A DNA stretch of 64,000 nucleotides, from contig CM056742.1 of assembly GCA_029851415.1 (NCBI GenBank), forward strand, positions 159,159,121 through 159,223,120, written 5' to 3'. This DNA is from Eretmocerus hayati. Lineage: Eukaryota > Arthropoda > Insecta > Hymenoptera > Aphelinidae. The notes under the pieces are model-generated. The model had not been told where the DNA came from. It saw only the letters and a program-made list of their open reading frames with translations, and did no database searches. Positions 1 through 11,684 of the stretch are shown one piece after another (within the stretch, counting starts at the first letter, position 1; the number at the start of each line of letters is the position of its first letter). A program made the translations under genes and the position numbers.

Positions 1-39
1 GAATGGAGGTGGAAGGTATGTCCCAAATTGTCTGTTAAT

Positions 40-148
40 TTTTATGCGAGCCAATCAGAAAACGGCTAAAATGTTGCTACGAGGAATCGAAATGATATAA
101 AAGACGATACGCATCTTCGGAATACATCATAATTCAAGAATCGCTATC
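40..148 (+). promoter_or_regulatory. Core promoter of FABP gene 1
   Basis: A CCAAT box lies at 51-55 and a TATA box (TATAAAAG) at 95-102. This predicts a transcription start near 125-130 and a very short 5' leader before the ATG at 149. The same arrangement is conserved in unit B (CCAAT 11587-11591, TATA 11632-11639), which supports function. A strong TATA promoter fits a highly expressed, tissue-restricted secreted protein. That last point is inference. Confidence 0.7.
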
Positions 149-2342
149 ATGGGTCGTTTATCCCTTGTAACTCTCTTGGCCTCTTTGGCACTAGTGAGCG
201 TAGTCTGCGCCGTTTCATTCAAATTTGTAGATAAAAAGTACGAACTGTACGACAGCGATGAGAATTTCGACAAAATCATGAAAATTCTGGGTAAGTTCAT
301 ATCATCTTCAGTAAGCAACATTATTGTATTAATAACTGCTTCATTTGCACTGGTGGAATCCGCGATTTTTCTTTTTTCAATCTTTTCCCACCCTCAATAT
401 TTCGGAAAATATTTCCAATGAGAAACTTTCATGTTGATTATTCTTGCCAAGGGCATAAGCAATTAGTCAAAATATAGTCCATTTTCATGCGGGTGTATTC
501 AATAAAATACTGAGGTTCAGTTCACGAACGAAATACAATGGCGAAAGACGGGCCTCACAGCACGCTCAAAATTCATTGATCAAACTACACCATCAAGAGG
601 TCCATGGAGTCGATAACTTTTTAGCGATCCGTAGATACTTTCTATGAAAATCAAAATAGTCACAGAAACTTTCTGAAAAAAAGATTTCTTGTAACACACA
701 TGTCTTCTATCACATTTTGTTTCCACTGTAGTCAACAACCCTTTCCCTTCGTCAAAGTTTGGAAACTTTTCATCAATTACACATCATTTTGAGGGCTAAG
801 ATTCTGTAACCGGCGAAACAATATCATTATACGTCTTCGCTTTACCTGTTGATCAAAATGAAAAAAAAAGTCTTTGCAAGATATGAAATTTTGATGAAAT
901 CGTCACAGCGTCGCTGGGTGAGTTCGTCCGTAAGAAGCTGTATAACCACTCCACATCAAATTACACTTCCATTGGATTTTATCGTCATCGAGTAGATCCA
1001 CGTTTCATAAAACTCATTCTAGATTGGAGTTGTTTTAATGGCTCTGCACTTCTTTTCGGGGATGAACCAAGACTCGTTGTCACCATTGTGACGGATCTGT
1101 ACAGTTTTGAAAATCTTGAATAATTCTAATGTGGTAATGAGTTGGAACTTCTATTTTTAATGTACTCAAGGGTCAAATCCTTAGAAATCGAGTGAGTTAT
1201 TTTTTTTGACATTCCATTGTGAAAAGTTCGAGATGGCAATGAAATTGATAAGTATCAAAATTCCACCAGCGTGATCAAGTATTCAATAGTTTTATTTAGC
1301 TGGCAAAAATGGACAGGGATGGAAATGAAATGAATGTATTCATTGTCTTATGGAATTGTCTGTAATATTGGGCCAAGAGTTCTTTACATCTAAAATTTTC
1401 TAGAAATGTCGGACACGAGGGAAGGCCAAGAAGATGATTCGTGATTTAAATCCTTTTCATGAGCAAATCATTGCTTAGCTGTTTTCTGGGATCACACACG
1501 ATTTTAGTCGTCAAATTTGAATCATAGCGGGTGATAACTCGGATCGAATGATACCTCGTCCATTCCCCATGCGCATAGGAAAATTATCACCCACATAACC
1601 TAGTTTTGTACAAGAAATGATATTTATTCATATGCAGTTTAGAATCAAAAAGAGGCCTGGGAAATATTTGAAGAGTCAGACTATCATTCGGTGCTCGACA
1701 ATTGAACACTCTTTGTTTAGTTCAATCATTACATAAGAATTCCAAAGTATAAAAAAGCTTAATCTTTTTCACAGATGTCGGTTGGGTCAAACGTGGGCTT
1801 GCAAAAGTTGCAAAGCCTGTGGTTTCGTTGAAAGAAAATAATGGCGTGTATACGTTTACTACAAAATCTGCTTTGAAAGATCATCAGATCACATTCAGAC
1901 CCAACGAAGAATTCAATCAAGAGACAATTGATGGGCGAAAAAATGTGAAAACCATCATCAGATTGGAGGGTAACAAGATGATTGAAACACAGTACGGAGA
2001 TAAGGTTCTCAATATTGTCCGCGAGTTCAGCGAAGACCAGTTGATCACAGTAAGTAAAGATAATCGACCGAATCCCATTTGAATGAAATTTCTTTGGTGA
2101 TGATGTAAAGAATACGACCAGGCAATATAATTTGGTATTCCAATATCGTGTCAAAACCGTTGAAAAGTTCAAAATTTTAGGAAAATTATGAATCATCAAG
2201 CTACTCAGTCTGATTGAGCTGATTTTTCTCATCTCTGTGCCCTGCACCCCTGAATCTGTTAATTGATACGTTCTTGATTCTCTTACAGACAATGGAACTT
2301 GACGTATTCGAGTCCGTGAGGAAGTACAAATTGATTGCTTAA
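149..2342 (+). CDS. Secreted fatty-acid-binding protein, copy 1 (three exons)
   Basis: Exons are 149-290, 1775-2049 and 2289-2342, joined at GTAAGT donors and CAG acceptors, and give 156 aa. Residues 1-20 form a hydrophobic signal peptide ending VVCA; the mature part is about 135 aa, the normal FABP length. The mature protein starts with a FABP-like strand (VSFKFVDKKYELYDSDENFD) and closes with an R-x-Y motif (SVRKYKL), the usual ligand-carboxylate clamp of this beta-barrel family. The last 17-aa exon matches the position of the conserved last intron of animal FABP genes. The protein probably binds and carries fatty acids outside the cell. Extracellular FABPs are rare; the Aphidius ervi teratocyte Ae-FABP is the known parallel. 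Family assignment is strong, the teratocyte role is inference. Confidence 0.88.
321..1096. other. Intron-1 segment present only in gene 1
   Basis: Gene 1 and gene 2 introns align up to about 320/11852 and again from about 1097/11855. Roughly 776 bp lie between these points in gene 1 and almost nothing in gene 2. Either this is an insertion in unit A or a deletion in unit B. I see no clear terminal inverted repeats or coding content. Confidence 0.6.
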
Positions 2343-2378
2343 CAGACCATCGCCTGAATTGAAAAATACTGTAAATGT

Positions 2379-2384
2379 AATAAA
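2379..2384 (+). terminator. Poly(A) signal of FABP gene 1
   Basis: AATAAA lies 37 bp after the stop codon and is followed by a T-rich stretch. The same signal sits at the same distance in gene 2. Confidence 0.75.
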
Positions 2385-2976
2385 GTCTTTGCAACACTCA
2401 TAATCTACTCAATTGTTCTTTTGCAAATTACATTTGCACAAACCCTGATAGGTTCTTCCTTGCTCATAATAACCATCATCATAAGAAAGCAAAATAAAAG
2501 CTCATTGAATGATTATATAATGATGTCCAAATGAAAATCTTGGGGTATTTCGTCAAGGAAAGCGAACGGATTTTAGCGCCATCATCTTCCAAGAGCTTCT
2601 TCTACGAGGGCGAAAAAAGTATATGACTCAGGTTATTGAGATATTGCTGTGTCGTGGGGGAATAGTTTTAAATGAGAAACACTGCAGAAAGAAACCTTTT
2701 TCCTCAGATTGATTTCGTTCTTAGAGCAAGATCTAACGAATCTGAAATGAAAAATTTTTTAAATGAGCAAGCGCTCCATCTGAAGTAGGATTTGATCTTA
2801 CCACAAGCATCTGTGATCCGAGATGCATTATCAAGTTTGAACAATAACGAGATATTTTTGGGAATTAGAAACTTGAGCCCAGAAAAGTTCGACTACTAAC
2901 GTTTTCTTGAGCCCAGTTTTCACAAAATTTGACAGAAATCCAAAAATGAACTTTATAAGAATTTGATCTACCTGCT

Positions 2977-3073
2977 CTCTCAACATGAATCAGCTGACAC
3001 GAACGGATTTTGACTGAAAATCAGCTCACGTTAGCTGCAAATCAGCTAAAATAGCTGATCCATGTTGTAAGAG
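2977..3073. mobile_element. 97-bp MITE in the 3' flank of unit A
   Basis: Its ends are inverted (CTCTCAACATGAATCAGCT against CTCTTACAACATGGATCAGC on the other strand), and several AGCTGAT-type repeats lie between. It is flanked by TGCT at 2973-2976 and 3074-3077. Unit B has no such segment: near 16765 its sequence runs straight from the left flank into the right flank. This defines the empty site. Confidence 0.7.
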
Positions 3074-3242
3074 TGCTAGATCGATTGGACTGTGAACTAG
3101 GCATCCAAAATTCATCTATGGTCAGATAAATGATAGACGCTCATTCTTACAAAAGTATATGTCCAATCGACAATAAAAAGTTGATTAGAACAGAATAACA
3201 TCGATTGAACCAGTAAAATTACGCTCTATTATGACACGTAGT

Positions 3243-4430
3243 AGTTATTCACCGGGCGCGGATCGTCTTTAATCGGTTATTTTTTGAATGCAAGAATATT
3301 TTAAGGTTCTGAAAACATGCATCTCAGACGCAATTGACAGCTCATCACTGGAATTATATACCGACTTACAGCCAGTCCATCAAAAGAAAACAGTCAATCT
3401 CTAGATTCTTGAATTCACTGATAGAACATTCCATTCGTTTTACCGGAACAACGATGAGCTTCTCGTTTCCCAAATCCATGCCGAGTGATTCATGATTGTT
3501 ATCACCATCTCACACTACTCTCATCAGTCTCAGATAACAACGCGACATGTGATTGTTTCAAAACAAATCTGAGCCACAATTATGATCGATTCTCCACTAA
3601 AGAGCTCTCAATATTCCTCACTCCTTCAATATGATGAACACTGGAATGTGTAGGCATTTCATAGGATTAGAAACTCCTCAAATTCACAACTCTGTTGTAA
3701 AGCTCCACAATATGCTCATAATTTCTCATTAGACTTAGAGTACCTGCCAAAATGAATGGAACACGGATTCTTTCACTAAAACAGCGATTACTCGGACGTC
3801 ATTGGATCAACGGCAATTGTACAAATAGCATTCGAAAGATGAGAAAAAAAAACTGTCACATCGTGTCCCTCAAAATACTTTTAACGCGAATAAAGTCATA
3901 CTTTCAATTGGCTCCGAAATATGAAGAAATATTCATTCCAATCATCGATCATTCATCGGAAAATCGCGATAGCGTAAAATATCCTACGGTTTCCTACACC
4001 CCAGTTACGAGCGATTGAGTGACAGCAAATCCACACGTGTTGAGGGTAGCGGAGATAAAAAAAAAATACGTAATTCACGATTTCGACAGAAAATCTTCTA
4101 AATTTCATAAAATATGAGTCAGTTATGTTTTAGAATGCACTCGAAATGACCTGAAACAGCTTGAAGAAGAAAAAACTCACACCTCTAGATCACCAGTACC
4201 CTCAGTCCGCACTAACTCCTCTTCGCTAGATCACTAGTAACTCGGGTGAAAAACCCATAGAGTAATGTAAAAAAAAAGCTATTGTAAGGTCTTGAAAAGA
4301 GGTAAAGATCCCGCAGGGATTTTTGCTCTATCGTACACTACAAAAAGAATCCTTGGAATGTGAACCCATATAACATTCCTAAAGATAAGTGTGGGGAAAT
4401 TTGAATTCCTCTGCTTAAACCGAATTGTTA
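3243..4430. other. Unannotated spacer
   Basis: AT-rich sequence after the end of the duplicated unit. Short open frames exist (for example 3752-4018), but none shows a recognisable domain, splice context or codon bias. I see nothing to annotate. Confidence 0.5.
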
Positions 4431-4690
4431 AGGTAGATCAGAGTTGTCGAGGAAATGGCTTAATGGGGGCAACTTGGGCAAACTTTTGCGAACTCGCAGA
4501 AAATAACTTTAAGCTGAAATTGTGATAGCTCGGCTTTGGGAGGTCAAAATTGAGCTCAATTCAGGCCCTTTTAAAGGTTGGAACGAGCTTTGAAATGCGA
4601 TAAAGTACGTTGAAAGATGTTGAGGTAGACCAGAATTGTTGAGAAATGACTCGGTGGGGGGATGTTGGGTACGCTTACCTTATAAGTTTA
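4431..4690. repeat. Fragment of the 'GGGGGCAAGTTGGGTAC' repeat family
   Basis: The segment aligns with 18163-18365 (shared stretches include 'gcgaactcgcagaaaataac' and 'gtgatagct'). It ends in a sequence like the terminal repeat of the foldback element at 17606-20007 (GTTGGGTACGCTTACCTTAT). It is a solo fragment of that transposon family. Confidence 0.6.
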
Positions 4691-5039
4691 TTCAAACTCG
4701 TTACAAATGAAAAAAGAAGGTCAAAAGGCCACTTGGTATCCATCTCGTTGAGCAGAAATGGTTTCATCTGACGAAAAATGAAAAAACACTCAGAATTTCC
4801 ACGAATACAGCATCAGCCGAGGAGCAGTAGGAATATCGATATGAAATACTCCCATGTTTGACTGGACACGAAGAAGCTGATCTTCAATTTCTTACATTCA
4901 ACAATGATTAATTATACACCATCACTGCAGAATCGCGATCATGAACAAAATCTCGTAACTTTCGGCATAATGAAGAGATAGTCCTATAATACTGTTTCAG
5001 ATGATCATCGAGGAATTAAAATAATAAAACGCCTAGCCA

Positions 5040-5835
5040 AAGTTTGTCCGTCAGCATCCCGCGTATCGGGTTGCCTATGAGCAAGGGTTGAAGTGTGATA
5101 GGACGGTGGGTGGGTAGGATGACGGGTGAGTGTTCCGGTGGATGGGTAGGTTAATGTGTCGTGTTGATGGCGGCGGTGGCGGTGACAGTTTTAATTGACG
5201 GTTGATTGTGTACTGATGTCTGTTGATTGTTGACTGTCGACTGTTGTCTCAAGACTGTTGACGTTGGACAGTAGACTTTGGATTGTTGACGTTGGACTGT
5301 TGACTTTGGACTGTTGACGTTAGACTGTTGCCTTTGGACTATTGATATCGGACTGTAGACTTTGAACTGTTGACGTTGGACTGTTGACGTGGACTGTTTA
5401 CTTTTGACCATTGACTTTGGACTGTTGACTGCTCGTTGGTGATCGGTGATTAGGAATTACTCAACCCATTAGTTGGTCTGTTGAGACAATCAGCTGATCT
5501 ATTGTGCCAATTGTCTCGTATACCGCTGTAATATGGTCAAGTTCGGTCTAATTCGTTCTCATTCGGTCTAGTTCGGTCCATTTTGTTCCAGTGAGGTGTA
5601 ATAGATGGCAGTATATGGGTGATGAGTGATTGGGTGCGTGGATGGATGGATAGGGATTTTGATAGAGATCTGGATCGGACTGGGAAGTACCGTATTAATG
5701 TGTAGTCCGGCGGAATCAGGGTGAGTTCGTTGTAACTCGATTTAATGTAGTTTTAGGAGGTCTAGTTCGGTCCAGTTCGTTATTGGTCGGTCTCACTCGG
5801 TCTAATTAGCCCATAGTAACTCGGGGCATCTGAGA
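5040..5835. repeat. Degenerate satellite-like block with internal minisatellite
   Basis: The block opens with a sequence very similar to the start of the block at about 59080 ('cgtatcgggttgcctatgag' here). It continues into a minisatellite at about 5205-5435 with variable units of about 15 bp built from GTTGGACTGTTGAC and CTTTGGACTGTTGAC. After that comes a degenerate decamer array of TTCGGTCTAA / TTCGGTCTAG type at about 5540-5815. Open frames across the minisatellite (for example 5151-5411, minus strand) are repeat translations and not a gene. Confidence 0.75.
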
Positions 5836-5901
5836 AGAGGTAGATATTCTGTTTTTTGACTTGATTCATCCCCTCAGAGGTTCCGATTAGGCGCAAAGCT
5901 G

Positions 5902-6868
5902 CACTGTGAAAAATTTATTCAAAAAACTTCCACCAGTTGGTTGAATGGAAACTTCAATCAAATTGGTTGAAAATTCAACCAGCTGGTTGAATACTCAATG
6001 GCTGTGAGTTGCCGTATACGCAGGCCATGAGATGTATATACACTTAGGTGCCGGCCTGTTTAGGTGGTGGTCTTCGTACGACATTGTTGGATCAGAGAAT
6101 CAAATTTCTTCGTATATTTTCACAAACAAATAGGAACGAACATTAGCGACAGTCAAGCGAGCTTTTTCGGGGAAAAATTCAGGTTAAGCAACCTTCCCGC
6201 GATTTAGTATCCGGATTGGTGACCAACCGGCTAGGACTGCCGTGCTTAGCTCGCGCGAAGAATTCGCTAACTCTATTATTATAGTTATAGTACAGGACCC
6301 ACCGACGTTGATAGATGGTGGTGATTGGCTATTATTTTTGGGTCATAAAAACGAATTTCGTTATGTTTTCTCGTAAACAAATAGGAAAAAACATCAGCGG
6401 CGGCCACGCGAGCTTTTTCGGGAAAGAATTCAGGGACGCGCATCCAATTCAACCACTAGTTTGAAATATATAATCACTGCGATAAGCTTATGAATAGATC
6501 ACCCATGGGATCGATAGGTGGTTTGAATGGAAATGGTACATGTTCTTTCCTGTTTGTTTACAAGAAAACATGACGAAACTTGTTTTTTTTTGGCCCAAAA
6601 ATGTCAACCGACCATCACAACAATCTATCAATCTCGTGGGTCCTGTATTATAACCATGATAATAGGTTTGACCAATTTTTCGCGCGAGCTATGCGTGGCA
6701 TATCCCGACCAGTGGTCACCCATCCAGATACGATCACCACAAAACTATGTTTAACCTGGATTTCCGACCGACGTAAGTTGGAATTCAATATTGGATGATA
6801 TCACTTGCTTTATAATTCAACTACCTGGTTGAAATGTTGGTTGAAAGTTCAACCAATTTTTCACAGTG
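5902..6868. mobile_element. Foldback/TIR element with 5S-like segments
   Basis: Both ends start CACTGTGAAAAATT and are followed by repeated TTGGTTGAA / TTCAACCA motifs. Much of the interior is an imperfect inverted repeat: about 6130-6400 pairs with about 6530-6790. Each arm contains a stretch like 5S rRNA around its C-box region: 'ggattggtgacc' near 6213, and 'gtatctggatgggtgaccac' on the minus strand at 6712-6731. Non-autonomous; no transposase frame is seen. A target-site duplication was not recognised. Confidence 0.7.
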
Positions 6869-7394
6869 TGGTAAAATATTATAAAATATTCAAGAACGTC
6901 GATTATATTACTCCGATAAACTAGAGCATCATAGTGAGCTTTCTCACAGATTCTGTCATTTATGAATGTTCGGGTGGTGCATTTTTATTCGAAATCGACT
7001 CATTTAAATAGAAAAAAAAACCTCGTTGGATCAAATCTGATCAAAAACTCAGGAAACGTAGAAGAGTGTTGATGCAACGACGAGTGATTCTGGAAATTTG
7101 TCCGAATGATGTTTCCAAAGTAGTCTAGGACCCCGAAGACTATCTATAAACCTCAGGTATTATACAAAATAGTTAAGTATGTCCTGTAACAAGATGATGG
7201 AACCTTGAGGGTCATGGCATACTGAAATGGACTCGGACATGGATGTATGAGTAAATGAGGTAGAAAACGGCTGTTTTTTACGAGTCACTTACACATTTAC
7301 AAGAAACTGCACGAGTGATCTAGCCACTCAATATGGATGTATGAGATTCAACATATTCTTAATTGGGCCGAGCGGGACCCACCCGGTGCTCATG

Positions 7395-7755
7395 GGTTGA
7401 ATCTAGTTCGGTCTAATCCGGTCTAACTCGTGATAATTCTGTCTATTTCGGTCTACTTGGATCTAACTGGGGATAATTCGGTCTAGTACGGTGTAGTTCG
7501 GTCTAATTCAGTATAGTTTCGACTAGTTTGGTCTAGTTCCATGTAATTAGGTCTATTTTGGTCCAATTCGATGTGATTCGATCTAGGGACGGAAATGAGA
7601 AGTGCCGTACTAATATTCGGTATTGTCTAGTCTAGCTCGGTTCAAAACCGTGTAATTCTGTTGAGATCGGTCAAGTTTTACCATATTATATAGTGTAAGT
7701 CAGACTAGGTCCGTCCAATTCAATCTAATTCGGTTTAGCTCGATAAATTCAACAA
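7395..7755. repeat. Degenerate decamer array (GGTCTAATTC type)
   Basis: Repeated variants of 'cggtctaattcggtctagtt' fill this stretch in a loose 10-bp rhythm. The same array type occurs at about 5540-5815 and about 59190-60035. No coding capacity. Confidence 0.7.
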
Positions 7756-7909
7756 TAATATTCGCTATTGTCTACACCATAAACAACCTTTCCCGATCAT
7801 CTCAAAACCTTTGACATAGTGAAGATGAATCATTATGAAATGCTCAGTTCAGGGAAATAAAAGAAACCTATACGGTCACAAACTGGGTAATTTTTTTGAT
7901 TCTGATTAA

Positions 7910-8147
7910 CACGTTCGCTGCGACGCTGTTTTTCTCAATTTTATTCCGGTCTCAAACTGGGAAACAATCGGACAGAAACACCCATATAGTTCTAAATTCT
8001 TTTTTGGCTCATTGTTAACGCCCATGGTGAAGTGACCTACCTCGATACATTTCCTAGGAAGAATTTTCCAAGGAAGTCATGAGTCGGCAAAGATTGAAAA
8101 ATGACAAATCGAGGGTCTCACCGGTGGGACCCGTCGCAACGAACGTG
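7910..8147. mobile_element. piggyBac-like MITE, copy 1
   Basis: The 238-bp element lies between TTAA tetranucleotides (7906-7909 and 8148-8151). Its ends are CACGTTCGCTGCGACG on the left and the inverted CACGTTCGTTGCGACGGG on the right. A GGTCTCACCGGTGGGACC palindrome lies near the right end. TTAA duplication is the hallmark of the piggyBac superfamily. Internal sequence is shared with 41425-41665. Confidence 0.8.
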
Positions 8148-8330
8148 TTAAATCATTCGTTCAGTTATTGATCAGATCTTAATCATTGCGGAATTTCATT
8201 TGAATCTATCCCCAAAGTAGCACAGATCGTAGAAAGCTCACATGATATCGAGTGATTTTAATCACAAATTTTTTCCGCGGTTTTGTAAAATTCAGATACA
8301 TATCAGCATGCTTTCACTCTACCATTCGTC

Positions 8331-8464
8331 ATGATCAAGCTGTTCAAATTTCTGAACATAATTTTTGTCATTACTGGATCATTAGACGAGATTCATCATG
8401 ATCAAGCTGTTCAAATTTCTGGACATAATTTCTGTCATCACTGAATCGTAAAACGAGATGACTT
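8331..8464. repeat. Two-copy tandem repeat, 67-bp period
   Basis: The 67-bp unit starting 'atgatcaagctgttcaaatt' at 8331 is repeated from 8398 with a few differences. Probably a local slippage or recombination duplication. Confidence 0.7.
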
Positions 8465-8794
8465 CTGGAAAAGTCCTGAACCTTAGAAATTCAAGAATAG
8501 CTCTTTTTAACCCAATTAACGAGGAATAACTTCGTCACATGGGAATTTTTTTTCGATCAGAAAACATTATTTGCTTCCAAATCAGGCGAAAAAAGATGTA
8601 TTTAAGAGATTTGAAAATTGCATGAATTTACCTCTAGTAGGTTTGTTGAAACAAGTAACGGTATAATTCCTGCAGGACTTTGGTTTTTGTGGACTGACTT
8701 ATTGCTATTTTTTAAGATTTTTCTGTCTCACTATATCAAAGTTGTTATCATTCCTTTCTCACCCTGTATGTCCACTTTTATGGACTTAAGTGTA

Positions 8795-9928
8795 AGGTAA
8801 AAGCACCAATAGTGGAGCACCGTATTTTATACTGAAATGTGGCACCTACAATGGAACAAAGATTTTCTCCGCAAAAAACGGAGCAATCGTCAAACAAAAA
8901 ATATTTACATGCTCTTCATTGTAATGGAATTTGAACTCATGCATTGCGATATGTATAAGGAGCTTTTTTACTCTACAAATAATCATAAATTATGTGGTAC
9001 CTCAACCATCCTCCGTGGGACGTTCCACTTCAGGTTTCACCCTTGAAAAATGAGACCAATAGTGAAACAAATCGCACTTCGGTGAAATCTAGCTTTGTAA
9101 AGGATCAAAGCTAGTGAATAATATCTTTTCGATTACAAACTTGATGGATCCGAGTAATTTACGTGTCAAGACACAGTTGTGTTTGAATAAGACAACTGAC
9201 ACGACTGTTCCGGTATGTCCCACGGTTTTCGAATTGAATGCTATATCGGAACAGAACCATATTTTCCAACAAAGCTAGTTCTAGATGAATATTTAGGCCA
9301 TGAATGATGTGATTTCAAGTACAATAGATTTTTCGTCCTTGATGTTTAATATAAAGAGTTGATTATTTGGTCTCATCGATCTTGTCTCTCATCGATCCAC
9401 CGTCCTTCAAGATCGATGAGACCCAATAATCAACTCATATATGAATAGAATTTTGTTTGAGTGAAGTAACCCTTAGTTGGCTGTTCCATTGTAGGTTCCA
9501 TGCAATTGACAGCGAGAGCTATATTGGAACAGGGAATTTCGAAACTTAAATGAGGTTTCAAGTCAATTAGTCATATGATTTCAAGTACATGTACTTCGTA
9601 TCTAGTTAATTAGGCTCCTCTGACACAAGAGAAACACTGTAAATTGCATCAATTATCTGTTCCAGTATAAGTTCCTGTACCGCGTTTCACTACTGGTCCC
9701 TGAGTTGAAAGACGGGGTTCCACTAGAGGAGCAAAACATAATATCGTAAAATACTAACTACTTTAATTCTATAAGTTCTTTCGGGATTTTCTTCTTAGCA
9801 AACTGTTAACAAAGAGTTTCTCTACAATCTAAACCAATCTGATCATATAGCTGACTCAAATTGTTTCTCTGAGACTCAAGTGATCAAAGAGCACTCGGTT
9901 TGCTGTTCCACTATTGGTGCTTCTACTT
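8795..9928. mobile_element. TIR element with central hairpin
   Basis: The ends are inverted copies of AAAAGCACCAATAGTGGA (left) and GAAGCACCAATAGTGGAACA (right, minus strand). The motif 'gttcca' with variants recurs inside. A near-perfect hairpin sits in the middle (9356-9436; arms begin GAGTTGATTATTTGGTCTCA). Short open frames inside (for example 8837-9046) have no recognisable domain. Non-autonomous; superfamily not assigned. Confidence 0.6.
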
Positions 9929-9984
9929 GAAAAATGATTAAAAATATAGTCAACTCAAAGCGGCCTATTGAACTTTGAATCATA

Positions 9985-10839
9985 CAGGCATCCCTCGCGG
10001 TAACCACGGGGGATACGTTCCGGTGAGGTACCACGGTTACCAAAATCGCGATTACCAAAGCATTGGGCTCAAGGTAAAAGGGGAATCGGTTCCAACATCC
10101 GCGGATTCCTGTCTAAAATAGAGTATTGACAGTAAAGAATTCAAATTTCAACTAATTGCAATTCATAAAATCCTTTCTCTTTGATCTCAACACCATAGTC
10201 AAACTGTCATACAACACGACAAAAAAATTTCTCCTCATGAAGATCAGTTACCATCAATGATCCGTGACTGTTTCCCACCGTCACGAATATTCCTTCTCGT
10301 TGATTGATCAACTCCGTATTTGCGTGCCACTCCTGCTCTCTCGCGCTTGATTCGAGTTGATACATAATTTTGAGTTCTCCTTCCAAAGCCGTTGACTTTC
10401 TTGGTCTCTTAATAGGGGTTTGTGTGGGTGGCGATCTTTCTTCCCTCTTTTTCGATATTTTCTACTTTCACTCTCAAATTTTGTCAATTACGATCTATGC
10501 ATGTAAACAAGAGTTTTGGTGGTGTTTTCTGGTTATGGAATCTGAACAAAAGATCACAAGCAGTAGAGAATATTGATCTTGCCATCGAAAACGTTCCCGA
10601 ATTTTCGATTATATTCTACTGCGGATGAGTATTCGGTAATATGGTGACCGAAGAGGGATCAAGAAATGGCACGAATCGATTGATCTTCTGAACATTTTTA
10701 TTGGAAAACATTGGGTTGGCATGGAGAAACCGCGGTTACCGAGACCCAAACCACGGTTACCAGAATGGAAGTACATTTTCCACGACCGCGGTTGAACAAA
10801 ACCGCGATTACCGAAACCGCGGTTACCAAGGGACGTCTG
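9985..10839. mobile_element. pogo/Tigger-like non-autonomous element
   Basis: The element is flanked by TA (9983-9984 and 10840-10841). Its left end reads CAGGCATCCCTCGCGGTAAC and is soon followed by GGGGGATACGTTCC. The right end on the minus strand reads CAGACGTCCCTTGGTAACCG. Similar termini, with the GGGGGATACGTTCC box, are typical of pogo/Tigger (Tc1-mariner group) elements. ACCGCGGTTACC-type motifs repeat near both ends. No transposase frame remains. Confidence 0.65.
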
Positions 10840-11536
10840 TACTGTGATCTCTTGGCGCTTCTAGAAGTCGTGAAAGTACATTTCGATACAAGGGTGGAAA
10901 AATATTTTTTTTGCGTCTGAGTGTTGAGTTTCCGGGCTGAGCCGTAGGCGAAGGTCGGAATCAACACGAGGATGCGAAAAATATGTTTTACACCCGAGTA
11001 TCGAATACTATTCATATGACTCGACGCGGAAACTGCGTGTTTCCGCGTCTCGCCGTATAACACGGAATATGCGTCTCGTGCCACGCATAATATACTATTT
11101 TTGACAAACTGTGAGAGAAAGCGGAAAATCAGTGCGAAAAAGTTACTTTCTTGCACAGTGTGACAAAAAGATACTTTTCAGCTCGTTAGAGACATTTAGT
11201 AAGATCTTCTCAAATTGGCTTCAGATTTTCACCAAGAAATATTTAAGCGCACGAATGGATCGTAACTAATTTTCTGCAGGGATTCGCATGCGATTCATAT
11301 TATATAAAGCACACAATTTCGTGAAAGTGTAGTGTTATTTGCGTATAAAATTAATTAGGCACATCACAACTGTCCACACACAGCATCGATGAACTAAATT
11401 CAAAATTAATTCTCGAGTGTCTACTAATTGATTTTGAAATGGAATTGAATTGCAATCTGACTAGGTCAAAATAACGAGAGATAATTACTGATTTGATTTG
11501 ATGAAGGAGATGACGAATGAAAGAACATTGATTGTT
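10840..11536. other. Spacer before unit B
   Basis: AT-rich sequence with no recognised gene. A minus-strand frame at 10698-11156 crosses the end of the pogo-like element, so it is not a credible protein. The end of this spacer is the left limit of similarity visible for unit B, but unit A is cut by the window edge at the same point. Confidence 0.5.
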
Positions 11537-11579
11537 GAATGGAGGTGGAAGGTATGTCTCAAATTGTCTGTTAATTTTT

Positions 11580-11684
11580 ATGCGAGCCAATCAGAAAACG
11601 ACTAAAATGTTGCCACGAGGAAATGAAATGATATAAAAGACGATACGCATCCTCGGAATACATCATAATTCAAGAATCGCTATC
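11580..11684 (+). promoter_or_regulatory. Core promoter of FABP gene 2
   Basis: CCAAT at 11587-11591 and TATAAAAG at 11632-11639, in the same spacing to the ATG as in gene 1. Sequence identity to the gene 1 promoter is very high, so both copies probably share their expression pattern. Confidence 0.7.

Larger units (their letters stand above)
1..3242 (+). repeat. Segmental duplication unit A (FABP gene 1 and flanks)
   Basis: The window begins inside this unit. It aligns almost base for base with the region starting at 11537: the promoter, exon 1, the retained parts of intron 1, exons 2 and 3, the poly(A) signal and about 850 bp of 3' flank. Similarity ends near 3242, at a stretch that ends near 17442 in unit B. 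The alignment is broken by insertions specific to each unit. The left limit of the duplication is outside the window, so more copies could lie upstream. Confidence 0.9.

Noticed and set aside
1759..2397. Minus-strand 212-codon open frame over FABP gene 1
   Set aside because: It is antisense to exons 2-3 and intron 2 of the FABP gene, has no domain, and its counterpart in unit B is broken.
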